A stretch of DNA of 64,000 nucleotides, taken from the NCBI GenBank assembly GCA_016874735.1, contig VGTI01000005.1:95564-159563 (forward strand), in the 5' to 3' direction. Made by a program: the position numbers and the translations under genes. Under the pieces are notes generated by a model. The model had not been told where the DNA came from and made no database searches. It was given only the letters and a program-made list of their open reading frames with translations. Positions 1 through 9,141 of this stretch are shown piece after piece. The DNA comes from Deltaproteobacteria bacterium (lineage in GTDB: Bacteria; Bdellovibrionota_B; Oligoflexia; Oligoflexales; CAIYRB01). How positions within the stretch are numbered: the stretch's first letter is position 1; every line of letters begins with the position of its first letter.

Positions 1-342
1 GTATTCGGCACCGATTAATGTGCCAAAAAGCGGTACCCCACGCACGAAAGCTTGCGTGCCATCAATGGGGTCGAGATACCAAGTCCAACCACTCTCGCCT
101 GCCTTCGCTCCATACTCCTCACCAACGATGGCGTCGTCGGGAAAATCCTGCGCGATAGCATTTCGTAGTTGTCGCTCTGCGAGTCGATCCGCCTCAGTTA
201 CGACCGATCTATCTAATTTAGTTTCAACCCGCAGAGCTCCGTCCTGGAAATAACGTAAAGTGATAGCACCGGCTGCTTTGGCGGCAGCTATGGCAAATTC
301 AAGGCGCTTGGTGGTTGCTACTGGGGCTTGTTCGGGGGACAT
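1..342 (-). CDS. Inositol monophosphatase family phosphatase, C-terminal part missing
   Basis: First 114 codons of a Mg2+-dependent phosphatase of the inositol monophosphatase superfamily; the gene runs off the left edge of the window. Visible metal-site motifs are Glu75-Glu76 (GEEYG) and the signature LDPIDGT at residues 90-96, with Asp91 and Asp94 as metal ligands; KLDRSVVTEAD at 42-52 is also typical. Members act on inositol phosphates, histidinol phosphate (HisN type) or PAP (CysQ type); the visible part does not decide between them. The ATG lies 3 bases after the stop of the upstream gene, with GAGG at SD distance, so it is probably the last visible member of a minus-strand operon with the secreted protein and MFS exporter. 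Confidence 0.9.
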   Translation of the reverse strand, partial: MSPEQAPVATTKRLEFAIAAAKAAGAITLRYFQDGALRVETKLDRSVVTEADRLAERQLRNAIAQDFPDDAIVGEEYGAKAGESGWTWYLDPIDGTQAFVRGVPLFGTLIGAEY

Positions 343-345
343 AGC

Positions 346-1473
346 TTACCTCACATGAGTGGCTTGAGTGGCTTGTTCTGACGGTTTTAACGCGATTCGC
401 GCGTCGGGAACTGGCAATCCCCGTCGCTGGTATTCTTCGCTGAGAACATCTGCCCACTTGGATCCCATCAATTGGGCCTGCATCACGAGTTCGCGACCAT
501 AGGCCACGTAGCTATAGTCTGGTGACGACCACGAGCCAAGGGCCCTTAGCACCAGAATTTTGGCTGCGCGGAAACCATACCGCACCGCAACCTGCCAAAG
601 CGGTTGATTGATGATAGCTGAACTAACATTCGGATCGAGCTGACTCAAATATTCGCTCTGCTGTGGTTCGTCTAGTTGCTTAAGTAGCCGCGATACATAG
701 CCCGCGTACCGCGCAGCAAAACGTGGCGACTGCGTCAACTCTCTCATTATTTGCCGCCGCGTCATGACGACGTCGGGGAACCGGACAAAGGTGTCAACAT
801 CCTGCACGATAGGCGCATCCAGCGTATCGCTCGTCTGCGCCAAATTACCGGCGGTGCCTAATTCTAGCGCTGCAAGGATATTGGCCGTGCCCTCCTCAAT
901 GCCATCTTCTTCCGCACGAATTCGCGGTGCCAGAGGACTGTCACCGGACGCCATCCGCCAGCGAAAATGTGGCAGAAGCATTTGCAAAATAGCGCGGCCG
1001 ACCTCTCGATCTATTGTGAATGGGTCGATCGCCGGACTTGAATAGCGGATCACTATCTGCGCTGATTTTCGTGACGATGTCGTACCCATGGTAGGAGCTG
1101 ATGCATCTTTAACAAGGGTAAGAACGGTATCGCGTAGTTGCGGCAATTTCAGCTCGCGCAGCAGCTGATTGTAATTCACGATGGCATTATGGGCGTAATA
1201 AAAAGCATGAACAACCGCTAAACGGTCATCGTTGACATCATAGCAAAAACAGTTTTCAGACGTGGGCTGCAAATTATCTGGCAGCGGGCTCACCTGCAGC
1301 AGTGGCGTCGCTAGGATCCGCCCTGGAATCGCCTGTGGCAGCATTACACTCTTCACTACCGGCCGACCGTGATGCCACACGGCAACATGACCATAATTTA
1401 ATTCCGACGGTTGACCTAAGCTGACTTCCGTCAAGCCGCACAATACCACCCACCATAGGCTACATAGTCGCAC
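346..1473 (-). CDS. Secreted protein of unknown function, possibly a degenerate metallopeptidase
   Basis: 375-residue exported protein; GTG start preceded by GAGGAG at good spacing. An N-terminal signal peptide (about residues 1-20, ending near SLG-Q) is visible. I do not recognise the family. The layout recalls gluzincin peptidases: a helix like VVHAFYYAHNAIVNYN (87-102), then DREVGRAIL (155-163) where HExxH would sit, then EEDGIEEGTANILAALELG (188-206), resembling the downstream glutamate helix of such enzymes. The zinc-binding histidines are absent, so if it derives from a peptidase it is probably inactive. It sits between the MFS exporter (22-bp gap) and the phosphatase gene (3-bp gap) and is probably co-transcribed with both. 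Confidence 0.75.
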   Translation of the reverse strand: MRLCSLWWVVLCGLTEVSLGQPSELNYGHVAVWHHGRPVVKSVMLPQAIPGRILATPLLQVSPLPDNLQPTSENCFCYDVNDDRLAVVHAFYYAHNAIVNYNQLLRELKLPQLRDTVLTLVKDASAPTMGTTSSRKSAQIVIRYSSPAIDPFTIDREVGRAILQMLLPHFRWRMASGDSPLAPRIRAEEDGIEEGTANILAALELGTAGNLAQTSDTLDAPIVQDVDTFVRFPDVVMTRRQIMRELTQSPRFAARYAGYVSRLLKQLDEPQQSEYLSQLDPNVSSAIINQPLWQVAVRYGFRAAKILVLRALGSWSSPDYSYVAYGRELVMQAQLMGSKWADVLSEEYQRRGLPVPDARIALKPSEQATQATHVR

Positions 1474-1495
1474 GGTTTCTCCTCAGGTTGCTGAC

Positions 1496-2710
1496 TCAGT
1501 TACCGTAATGTTTAGCACCACGCCATTTGGTGGATCCTTCATCTACCGGCACCAATCCGATTAAAATTGCTGCAATCAGCGATACCGTTGCACTAAGTAT
1601 GTACGGCAGGGCAGCCCCTAAGTCGAAAAGCCCGCCAGCTATCACGGGCATCAGGCCACGAGCCGCCGCCGCTAAAGACTGACTCAGACCCAATACTTCA
1701 CCTTGCTCATCCACGCCTGCACATTTTGATAGCATGGTCGCTATCGTGGGCGAAGTAAAGGCTTGCCCTGCCGCAAGTAGACTCAAGGCAGCAACAGACC
1801 ATGCCAGCGACGGCGCTAGGGGAATCAGGGTCAGCCCCATCATCATAATTACGGCTCCAAGCATGGCTACGCGCTGCTCACCAAGGCGCTTCACCATCCG
1901 TCCAATGAGACCACCTTGCACCACGACAATGACCACTCCGATATAGGTAAACACATAACCCAAACCTTGAGCCGACAGGTCAAATCTTTTAGCGCTAAGC
2001 AGCGCATAGGTGGTCTCCATACCGACGAAGGCAAACGTGATTAAGAAAGAGCCGATCAGTAAAAGTCGTAAGTGTCCCGCCTTTATCGACTGTATGATGC
2101 CGACCCACAGGCTCGCACGACGGCTCGTGGTGGAACCGCCGTGTCGCGACTCTACCAACAAAAAGTAGGCTCCGATCAGATTGGCAAAGGCGATCCCCGA
2201 TGCCGCCAGCGCAGCCGTGCCAAAGCCAAATACCGAAAGCCCAGCCCCAAGAGCTGGTCCGAATACGAAACCCATACCGATGCTAGCACCGAGCATACCC
2301 ATATACCGCGAACGCTCCCCCGGCGCGGTCACATCAGCTACATAGGCTTGTGCCGCAGCGATACTGCCGCCAAAAAGGCCGGCAAGGGCTCGGGCCACGA
2401 TCAGCATGGTGAGGCTTGTGGCAAATCCGGCCAGGGCCAATGATACCGCTGAGCCCGCCAGGGCAGCCAGGAGAACCGGCCGGCGGCCAAAACGGTCGGA
2501 AAGCCAACCAACCACCGGCGCGCCGGCAAATTGCGCGGCAGAATAAGCGGTAGCCAATATGCCGATCCAAAGTCCGGATGCACCAAAGTGCATAGCGTAG
2601 AATGGCAGCAGTGGCAGAATCATGCCAAATCCCAGCAAATCGACAAACACTGTGACATAGACAACGACTAGAGAGGCCATTTTTGATGGCGCTGGCGCCT
2701 CGTCCTGCAT
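1496..2710 (-). CDS. MFS transporter, TetA/Bcr-like drug:H+ antiporter family
   Basis: 404-residue inner-membrane major facilitator with about 12 hydrophobic segments. The loop 2-3 signature GWLSDRFGRRPVLL follows the second segment. The motif GPALGAGLSVFGFG in the fifth segment is the motif C typical of drug/H+ antiporters of the 12-TM TetA class. I chose the ATG at 2710 because GAGGAGG lies just upstream; a longer reading frame adds 24 residues without support. First gene of a probable three-gene minus-strand operon, divergent from the PBP-like gene. The substrate cannot be named from sequence; a resistance role is only a family guess. Confidence 0.88.
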   Translation of the reverse strand: MQDEAPAPSKMASLVVVYVTVFVDLLGFGMILPLLPFYAMHFGASGLWIGILATAYSAAQFAGAPVVGWLSDRFGRRPVLLAALAGSAVSLALAGFATSLTMLIVARALAGLFGGSIAAAQAYVADVTAPGERSRYMGMLGASIGMGFVFGPALGAGLSVFGFGTAALAASGIAFANLIGAYFLLVESRHGGSTTSRRASLWVGIIQSIKAGHLRLLLIGSFLITFAFVGMETTYALLSAKRFDLSAQGLGYVFTYIGVVIVVVQGGLIGRMVKRLGEQRVAMLGAVIMMMGLTLIPLAPSLAWSVAALSLLAAGQAFTSPTIATMLSKCAGVDEQGEVLGLSQSLAAAARGLMPVIAGGLFDLGAALPYILSATVSLIAAILIGLVPVDEGSTKWRGAKHYGN

Positions 2711-2903
2711 CGGGCCCTCCTCAAAGCTTGGGACTTCGGAGTGTATGCGTCTTTCCCCATACGAGCAACCGCCACACCGCACCCAGCACCCACTACAAGT
2801 ACCGGGAAGCCCTAGAATATCAGATATTAATTAGCAATTCAGCCGAACGTCACGAGGGGCTAGCAATGCAGACCGCGCTCCCGCCTCATGGTAAAATCAA
2901 GAT

Positions 2904-4751
2904 ATGCACACCAAACTTAAGACTTTTGCAGCAGTGAGCGTCCTGCTCCTAACTCCGCTATGCCTTTTGCTGGCTATCTACTGCATCAAGTTACGAGCTG
3001 AGTTATCCCCACAAATTGCACTCATCGAGCAACTCGGTACTAAGCGTGACACCCTCGCGTCCGAAGTGTTTGATCATCAGGGACGCAAGATTGGCGAATT
3101 TGCCACCGAGAGGCGCTACTTTGTCCCATTGAAGGCTATGCCACAAATGGTGGTGAAAGCTTTTTTAAGTGCGGAGGACAAAAGTTTTTACAACCACAGT
3201 GGTGTCAGCCCCATGGCCATCATCCGCGCTGCTTTCATCAATTTGCGTGGGGGTGGGTTTCGTCAAGGCGCGAGCACTATCACGCAACAGTTGGCGCGCC
3301 TCAGCTTTCTCAGCCAAGACCGTACGTTCGAGCGCAAAGTCAAAGAGGCTATTTTGGCATTGGCCATCGAAAGGCGCCTGAGCAAGGATCGCATCCTCGA
3401 GCTTTATCTCAATAAAATCTATCTAGGAAACGCTAGCTACGGGATCGAAGCTGCAGCAAGAAATTATTTTCGCAAGCATGCTACAGAACTCACCATTGGC
3501 GAGGCAGCCATGATTGCTGGCCTGGCAAAAAGTCCCTCACGTTATGCTCCGCACAAAAACCTGAGCGCTGCTCATCGACGCCAAAAATTTGTACTGCAGC
3601 GCATGCTGGTCGACCGCGTCATCACGCGAACGGCAGCTAGTTTATGGGCTAATTCGAGTGTGAAGGTATATCCGACACGCGAGAGCTTTGACGATCAAGC
3701 CCCGTACTTTATGCAGCAGGTGGCGAGCGAAATTGAACGCAAGTTGGGACTTCTCAATCTCGCCACCGATGGACTGAAGATCTACACGACGCTCCATGCG
3801 GATTTGCAACACGCGGCAGTGGAGACCGTGGGAAGCCTCATCCAAGCTGCGGCATTAAAGGCTCCCAAGCAGGGGCCGTCTCACGACCTACAAGCCGCAC
3901 TGGTTTCAGTAAGTCCCGATAACGGGGCCATCCTCGCGATGCAAGGCGGCAGCAGCTTCAATTTGTCGCAATTTAATCGTGCCTCTGCCACGTGGCGTCC
4001 GATTGGGCAACTCATCGCTCCCATCTATGTGGCTTTGGCTCTTGAGCAAGGACTCAAGTTGACCAGCCATGTAGATGACGATCCTTACGGGATACCGAGG
4101 CGCGGAAAGAGCGTGGCCCCAACCCTATTTGATGTGTTGAGATCGGGAGATGCGACTTTAGGTCTGCCGCTAGTCGCGACTATGGGACTAGGTACCCTAG
4201 CGTCATTTGCCAAACGTCTGGGACTAGGCCCAGCCGCACCCGACTTCCGCCTTGCTCTAGGCGAGATCAAGTCTAGCCCCCTGCAGATTGCACTGACGTA
4301 CGCGGCCTTTGCTGCACGTGGCAAGATCGAGGAGCCTTACGCCATCGAGCGGATTGTCGACGGCAGGGGTAAGTTGATCTACCAGCGTACCAGGCAGCCC
4401 GACACCATCGTCATGTCCTCTACGTGTGCGGATCACATCCGTGGCGCCCTTGATGTGGCGATGGCCGAGGGTCATGCCAAGCCCAAGGCTGGCGCCGTGG
4501 TAAACACAGGAGGCATGTCCGCAGCGAGCGATGATTTGCGCGATGGCTGGTATGTGGGCGTTGACCGGCAGATCGTGACCTCAGTGTGGCTGGGGTCGGA
4601 GCGGGGCGCCAGCCGCCTAGCACCCAGCACTCAAGCGGCCCGAGACTTGATGAGTCAAGCCTGGGCCCAATATGCCAGCTCACCAGCCTGTCAAGAAAGT
4701 CGACAGGCGACGCGGAGTCATGCCGCCCGAGGTAGGCGTAAGGGTCTATAA
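2904..4751 (+). CDS. PBP1A-like peptidoglycan glycosyltransferase with apparently dead transpeptidase domain
   Basis: 615-residue inner-membrane protein: TM helix at about 7-27, GT51 glycosyltransferase at about 55-230, and a penicillin-binding transpeptidase-like domain at about 300-590. GT51 motifs are intact: EDKSFYNHSG (91-100, catalytic Glu91), QGASTITQQ (121-129), RKVKEA (144-149) and KDRILELYLNKIYLGN (161-176), so it should polymerise lipid II. In the second domain, the place of QPGSxFKP reads RPIGQLIAP (365-373), with no serine or lysine. The SxN region reads SGD (414-416). KTG reads NTG (534-536), although the following DDLRDGWYVGV is conserved. All three transpeptidase motifs are therefore lost, and it is probably a monofunctional glycosyltransferase with a structural pseudo-transpeptidase. 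The SD for the ATG is weak. Confidence 0.9.
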   Translation: MHTKLKTFAAVSVLLLTPLCLLLAIYCIKLRAELSPQIALIEQLGTKRDTLASEVFDHQGRKIGEFATERRYFVPLKAMPQMVVKAFLSAEDKSFYNHSGVSPMAIIRAAFINLRGGGFRQGASTITQQLARLSFLSQDRTFERKVKEAILALAIERRLSKDRILELYLNKIYLGNASYGIEAAARNYFRKHATELTIGEAAMIAGLAKSPSRYAPHKNLSAAHRRQKFVLQRMLVDRVITRTAASLWANSSVKVYPTRESFDDQAPYFMQQVASEIERKLGLLNLATDGLKIYTTLHADLQHAAVETVGSLIQAAALKAPKQGPSHDLQAALVSVSPDNGAILAMQGGSSFNLSQFNRASATWRPIGQLIAPIYVALALEQGLKLTSHVDDDPYGIPRRGKSVAPTLFDVLRSGDATLGLPLVATMGLGTLASFAKRLGLGPAAPDFRLALGEIKSSPLQIALTYAAFAARGKIEEPYAIERIVDGRGKLIYQRTRQPDTIVMSSTCADHIRGALDVAMAEGHAKPKAGAVVNTGGMSAASDDLRDGWYVGVDRQIVTSVWLGSERGASRLAPSTQAARDLMSQAWAQYASSPACQESRQATRSHAARGRRKGL

Positions 4752-4876
4752 AAACTCGATTCTGTAGCTGGCCTAGGTTTTGCTCCGTGGGCCACAGCCG
4801 GACTGCGCTCGTCCGGACACGTTCCCTTGCCTGTTGTCGCTGAATCTGCTTTGTTGCTGTTGATGTGGAGTTGCCC

Positions 4877-5725
4877 GTGAGCCGTTTATTTGGTGTGATT
4901 TGTCTGGCCCTTGCCGGAGCGTCGGCTGTCGCTCGTGCCCAGGATTTTGATTACGAATCGATCCTCAAGGCGGAACCGCGGTCAACCGGTGGTTACTTCA
5001 CCGTCAGTTCGGGCGTCGGACTTTTTCAAGACATTCAGGTGCCTATGAACCCGAGGACCGGTGTCCGGGCTAACGGCAGCACCGATAAAGCGGAAAACCA
5101 AACCCACTTAGGCATCCCAATCGGCCTCGCCATCGGACAGGAACGCGCCTTGGGAGCTCATTGGCACGTGCGCCCTTGGGAGATTACGGGCACTAAGATG
5201 GGAGCTTCTAATGGAGCTCCTGGAACCAATAATGCCACTTATACGCGTCTGGGTCTGAGCTCAGGATTGCGACGCACGTGGACTGCGGGCGCCTGGCAAC
5301 TCGATCTTGGCGGTCATGTCGAGCTGCGCCGCTCGGCCTTTGGCAATGCTGCGGAATCCCATTTTATCAACGCTACTTTGCTCGGCTCCCAGCTGCGGCT
5401 CGGGAGCGGCAACTACAGTCTCGAGGTTGGTGGCGAAGTCGCTCCCAAGGCGACCTTCGGCTATAGTCCAGGGGGCTTTTTCGGTGGCAGCCCTTTCCCG
5501 GGAAGCACTGCAAAGCTCATGGGTTACAGCATAGTCAACGCTCTCCTGATCGACCGCAACGTCTGGATCGATTTAGGGTTGTCCACGGAGATGGCGACGG
5601 TTGTGATTCCCGATGTCAGCTACTACGAGGGCTACGGTCTTGCTGCCCGCAATCTGGACTCAAGTTCACGCCGCTATCAGCTCACCACACAAACGGTGCG
5701 ACTAGGGCTTCGGCGGCTTTTTTAA
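4877..5725 (+). CDS. Secreted protein, probable outer-membrane beta-barrel
   Basis: 282-residue exported protein with a signal peptide ending about ARA-QDF. The rest is rich in alternating hydrophobic and polar strands with Gly and aromatic residues, and ends in Arg-Arg-Leu-Phe; a C-terminal Phe is typical of BAM-inserted barrels. No family is recognised. I placed the start at GTG 4877 because GGAG sits six bases upstream; a GTG at 4865 in the same frame would add four residues. A 6-bp inverted repeat (CCGGAC/GTCCGG, 4798-4816) lies in the upstream gap after the PBP-like gene. It precedes icmF by 72 bp, with no visible functional link. Confidence 0.7.
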   Translation: MSRLFGVICLALAGASAVARAQDFDYESILKAEPRSTGGYFTVSSGVGLFQDIQVPMNPRTGVRANGSTDKAENQTHLGIPIGLAIGQERALGAHWHVRPWEITGTKMGASNGAPGTNNATYTRLGLSSGLRRTWTAGAWQLDLGGHVELRRSAFGNAAESHFINATLLGSQLRLGSGNYSLEVGGEVAPKATFGYSPGGFFGGSPFPGSTAKLMGYSIVNALLIDRNVWIDLGLSTEMATVVIPDVSYYEGYGLAARNLDSSSRRYQLTTQTVRLGLRRLF

Positions 5726-5797
5726 GCGGTTTACTTAACGTGGTGCGCTGATTTAAACTCCGGCCCTAAGAAACCCCTGGGTTAGAGGTAGCAGTGC

Positions 5798-8700
5798 ATG
5801 TCCGCTTCAAAGTCCGAGGCTCCAGCAAGCCGTCGATTTCTTGAAACCGCTCCGGAAAAGATGGGCACCTACAGCCCACGCCACAAAGTGCGTTTTGTCA
5901 CCGCTACCGCGTTATTTGACGGTCATGACGCCAGCATCAATATCATGCGGCGCTTGCTCCAGGCTCGAGGCGCCGAGGTTGTGCACTTAGGTCACAATCG
6001 TAGCGCCATGGAGATCGTGCAAGCTGCCTTGCAGGAAGATGCTCAAGCCATCGCGCTCTCGTCCTATCAGGGCGGGCATATGGAGCTCTTTAAATACATC
6101 CGGGACCTCCTCAATCAAAACGGTGCCAGTGACGTCCTCATTTTCGGCGGTGGTGGTGGTGTCATCGTCCCGCGTGAAATCGCTGAGCTCGAGGCCTACG
6201 GCGTTACAAAAATCTATAGCCCCGAGGACGGCCAGCGTGCTGGTCTCGACGGTATCATCGGCCACATGTTGATGGAGGCAGATTTTGCCTACACGGATTG
6301 GGGTCAGCGGCGCGACCATCAGACGACCAAGCTGGCCAGAGCACTCACCTTACTCGAAAGCGGCAAGCACAGTGCAACAGAACTAGTCGCCTCGATCGCT
6401 GACCCACGCAAGCGCTTTGAGCAAGTGCCCGTGGTCGGGATCACCGGTACAGGTGGGGCTGGCAAGAGCTCGCTTACTGATGAGTTGATCATGCGTTTTC
6501 TTTGGGATTTCCCCGAGATTCGCATCGGTCTCCTGTGTATCGACCCATCGAAAAAGAAAACCGGTGGCGCCCTACTCGGTGACCGCATCCGCATCAACTC
6601 CGCTGCCGATCCGCGCGTTTTTATTCGGTCGCTAGCCACCAGAGATGCCGGACGCGAGTTAGCGAAGAGTACGGCAGACGCCATTAAGGTCATGCGCAGC
6701 CAAGACTTCGACTTTCTCATCGTCGAGACCAGTGGTATCGGCCAAGGTGACACGGGAATTGTCGATGTCGCTGATATCTCTATGTATGTGATGACTTGTG
6801 AGTACGGCGCTCAGACTCAGCTCGAAAAGATCGACATGCTTGATTTTGCCGATCTCATTGCGGTGAATAAGTTCGAGCGCCGGCAGGCTCCCGATGCCCT
6901 GCGCGATGTCCGCACCCAGCTCCGGCGGACGCGGTTTCAGGGACAACGCGTAAGTGACGAAAACTACCCAGTCTACGGCACCATAGCCAGCCGCTTCAGC
7001 GATGACGGCGTTAATGGCCTTTATCAAGCGCTGGCCGGTAAAATTAACGGTAAAATCAATGGCCGTCGGTACGACGTTGCGACCAAACGGAGCTACGCCG
7101 TGGTCTCGAGTAACCGCGATGCGCTGATTCCTGATGACAGAATCCATTATTTGGCAGAAATTGCTCACGCTGTCCGGCGCTACCATGCGGCTAGCGCCGA
7201 GCAAGTTAAGGCGGCACAAACGGCCGAGGCCCTTGAGATCGCCGCCCAACACTTCCGTGATAAAGGTAAGCATGAGGAAGCTCAAACCAGCGAAACTGCC
7301 GCGGCCGCCGCTTGGCGGGATGTTGATCCGCGTTGGCAAGAGCAGCTGGGGCGGTGGCAAGAGATCCGCACGTCCTATCTCGCGGACGAGTTCACCTATC
7401 AAGTCCGCGGCAAAGATATCAAGGTCCAACCGACCTTTGTGTCTCTCGCCCAACAGAAGCTTCCCAAAATCGCGCTACCGGCTGCCACGAGTAAGGCGGA
7501 AACGCTCCGCTTTCTTCTGAAAGAAAACTTGCCGGGTGAGTTCCCCTATACGGCTGGAGTTTTTCCCTTCCGTCGCGAGCAAGAGGAACCCAAACGCCAG
7601 TTTGCTGGCGAGGGTGGACCGTCGCGGACGAATACACGCTTTCACTACCTGAGTAAGAACGATCCCGCCAAAAGGCTCAGCACCGCTTTTGATAGCGTCA
7701 CGCTTTACGGATCAGAGCCTGATCGTCGCCCTGATATCTATGGCAAGATCGGTGAATCCGGTGTCTCCATCGCCACACTTGATGACATGAAGCAGCTCTA
7801 CAGCGGATTTGATCTTTGTGCCGCGTCTACTAGCGTCAGCATGACGATCAATGGACCTGCACCCATCATTCTCGCCATGTACCTAAACACAGCTATCGAC
7901 CAGCAAGTCGATAAATTCTGCGGCGATAAAGGTAGAGCTCCAACTCCTGAGGAGCATCAGCGGATCTACGACCAAACGCTGCAAGTGGTCCGCGGTACGG
8001 TACAAGCCGACATCCTTAAGGAAGATCAGGCGCAGAACACCTGCATATTCTCGACGGAATGCGCCCTTAAACTCATGGGCGACGTGCAGCAGTACTTCAT
8101 CGACAAAAAGGTACGCAACTACTACAGCGTATCGATTTCGGGTTACCACATTGCCGAGGCTGGAGCTAATCCCATCACGCAGCTAGCGTTCACCCTGGCT
8201 AATGGTTTTACCTACGTCGAGTACTACTTGGCGCGCGGTATGAACATCGATGATTTTGCGCCCAATCTCTCCTTCTTTTTTTCGAACGGGCTCGACCCCG
8301 AGTACGCCGTAATGGGCCGCGTCGCACGCCGCATTTGGGCTATCGCCATGCGCGACATATACCAAGGTGACGAACGGTCGCAGAAGCTCAAGTATCACAT
8401 CCAGACATCTGGACGGTCGCTCCATGCGCAGGAGATGGACTTTAACGACATCCGCACTACGCTCCAGGCCCTGCTAGCTCTCTACGATAACTGTAATTCG
8501 CTCCACACCAACGCCTACGATGAGGCCGTAACCACGCCAACTGAGGAAAGCGTGCGGCGCGCCATGGCGATTCAGATGATCATCAACAAAGAGTTTGGCC
8601 CTAACTTCTGCCAGAACATCAACCAGGGATCCTACTTCCTTGATTACCTGACAGATCTGGTCGAGGAAGCCGTCCTGCGGGAATTCGAGGCGCTATCGCG

Positions 8701-9100
8701 ACGTGGCGGCGTCCTTGGTTCGATGGAGACGCAGTATCAACGCACCAAGATTCAGGAGGAGAGCCTCTACTACGAGCACCTGAAACACACGGGCGAACTA
8801 CCAATCATCGGCGTCAACACCTACCTAAATCCCAAAGTATTAAGTGGTGAATACGTGCGCCCCGAAATTCCGCTGATCCGCGCGTCTTATGAAGAGAAGG
8901 ACGATCAGCTGACACGTCTGGCCGCCTTCAAGGACCGTCACACCAAGACGCGCGAGGAAGCTTTACGCCGTCTTAGCCAAGTCGTCATGCAAGGCGGCAA
9001 CATCTTTGCTGAGTTGATGCACACGGTGCGTCACGCTAGCCTAGGCGACATCGTTAATACGCTCTACCGCGTGGGTGGGCAGTATCGTCGATCGATGTGA
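5798..9100 (+). CDS. icmF: Fused isobutyryl-CoA mutase (IcmF)
   Basis: 1100-residue cytosolic adenosylcobalamin enzyme interconverting isobutyryl-CoA and n-butyryl-CoA. Domain order is typical of IcmF. A B12-binding domain covers about 30-160, with the base-off/His-on motif DGHDASINI (41-49, His43). A MeaB-like G-protein chaperone follows at about 210-430, with P-loop GTGGAGKSS (217-225) and NKFE (357-360). A linker leads to the mutase TIM barrel from about 565. The position that is Tyr in methylmalonyl-CoA mutase is Phe589 (TAGVFPF), and the Arg position is Gln746 (AQNTCIFST). These are the published IcmF specificity residues, and pivalyl-CoA mutase differs there. The ATG is preceded by GAGGT. 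It is a single-gene unit and would link valine catabolism to butyrate metabolism. Confidence 0.97.
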   Translation: MSASKSEAPASRRFLETAPEKMGTYSPRHKVRFVTATALFDGHDASINIMRRLLQARGAEVVHLGHNRSAMEIVQAALQEDAQAIALSSYQGGHMELFKYIRDLLNQNGASDVLIFGGGGGVIVPREIAELEAYGVTKIYSPEDGQRAGLDGIIGHMLMEADFAYTDWGQRRDHQTTKLARALTLLESGKHSATELVASIADPRKRFEQVPVVGITGTGGAGKSSLTDELIMRFLWDFPEIRIGLLCIDPSKKKTGGALLGDRIRINSAADPRVFIRSLATRDAGRELAKSTADAIKVMRSQDFDFLIVETSGIGQGDTGIVDVADISMYVMTCEYGAQTQLEKIDMLDFADLIAVNKFERRQAPDALRDVRTQLRRTRFQGQRVSDENYPVYGTIASRFSDDGVNGLYQALAGKINGKINGRRYDVATKRSYAVVSSNRDALIPDDRIHYLAEIAHAVRRYHAASAEQVKAAQTAEALEIAAQHFRDKGKHEEAQTSETAAAAAWRDVDPRWQEQLGRWQEIRTSYLADEFTYQVRGKDIKVQPTFVSLAQQKLPKIALPAATSKAETLRFLLKENLPGEFPYTAGVFPFRREQEEPKRQFAGEGGPSRTNTRFHYLSKNDPAKRLSTAFDSVTLYGSEPDRRPDIYGKIGESGVSIATLDDMKQLYSGFDLCAASTSVSMTINGPAPIILAMYLNTAIDQQVDKFCGDKGRAPTPEEHQRIYDQTLQVVRGTVQADILKEDQAQNTCIFSTECALKLMGDVQQYFIDKKVRNYYSVSISGYHIAEAGANPITQLAFTLANGFTYVEYYLARGMNIDDFAPNLSFFFSNGLDPEYAVMGRVARRIWAIAMRDIYQGDERSQKLKYHIQTSGRSLHAQEMDFNDIRTTLQALLALYDNCNSLHTNAYDEAVTTPTEESVRRAMAIQMIINKEFGPNFCQNINQGSYFLDYLTDLVEEAVLREFEALSRRGGVLGSMETQYQRTKIQEESLYYEHLKHTGELPIIGVNTYLNPKVLSGEYVRPEIPLIRASYEEKDDQLTRLAAFKDRHTKTREEALRRLSQVVMQGGNIFAELMHTVRHASLGDIVNTLYRVGGQYRRSM

Positions 9101-9141
9101 GTTTCGCTTTTGCGCGTGCGTGGGCCTTGGTTCTGTCTCAT

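Noticed and set aside
4798..4816. CCGGAC/GTCCGG inverted repeat after the PBP-like gene as terminator
   Set aside because: The stem is only 6 bp and there is no T-run; it could be chance.
5726..5797. Cobalamin riboswitch before icmF
   Set aside because: The 72-bp gap is too short, and no B12-box-like sequence is visible.
6659..7453. 264-codon open frame on the minus strand inside icmF
   Set aside because: It is the shadow of a well-conserved coding frame; no SD or recognisable domain.
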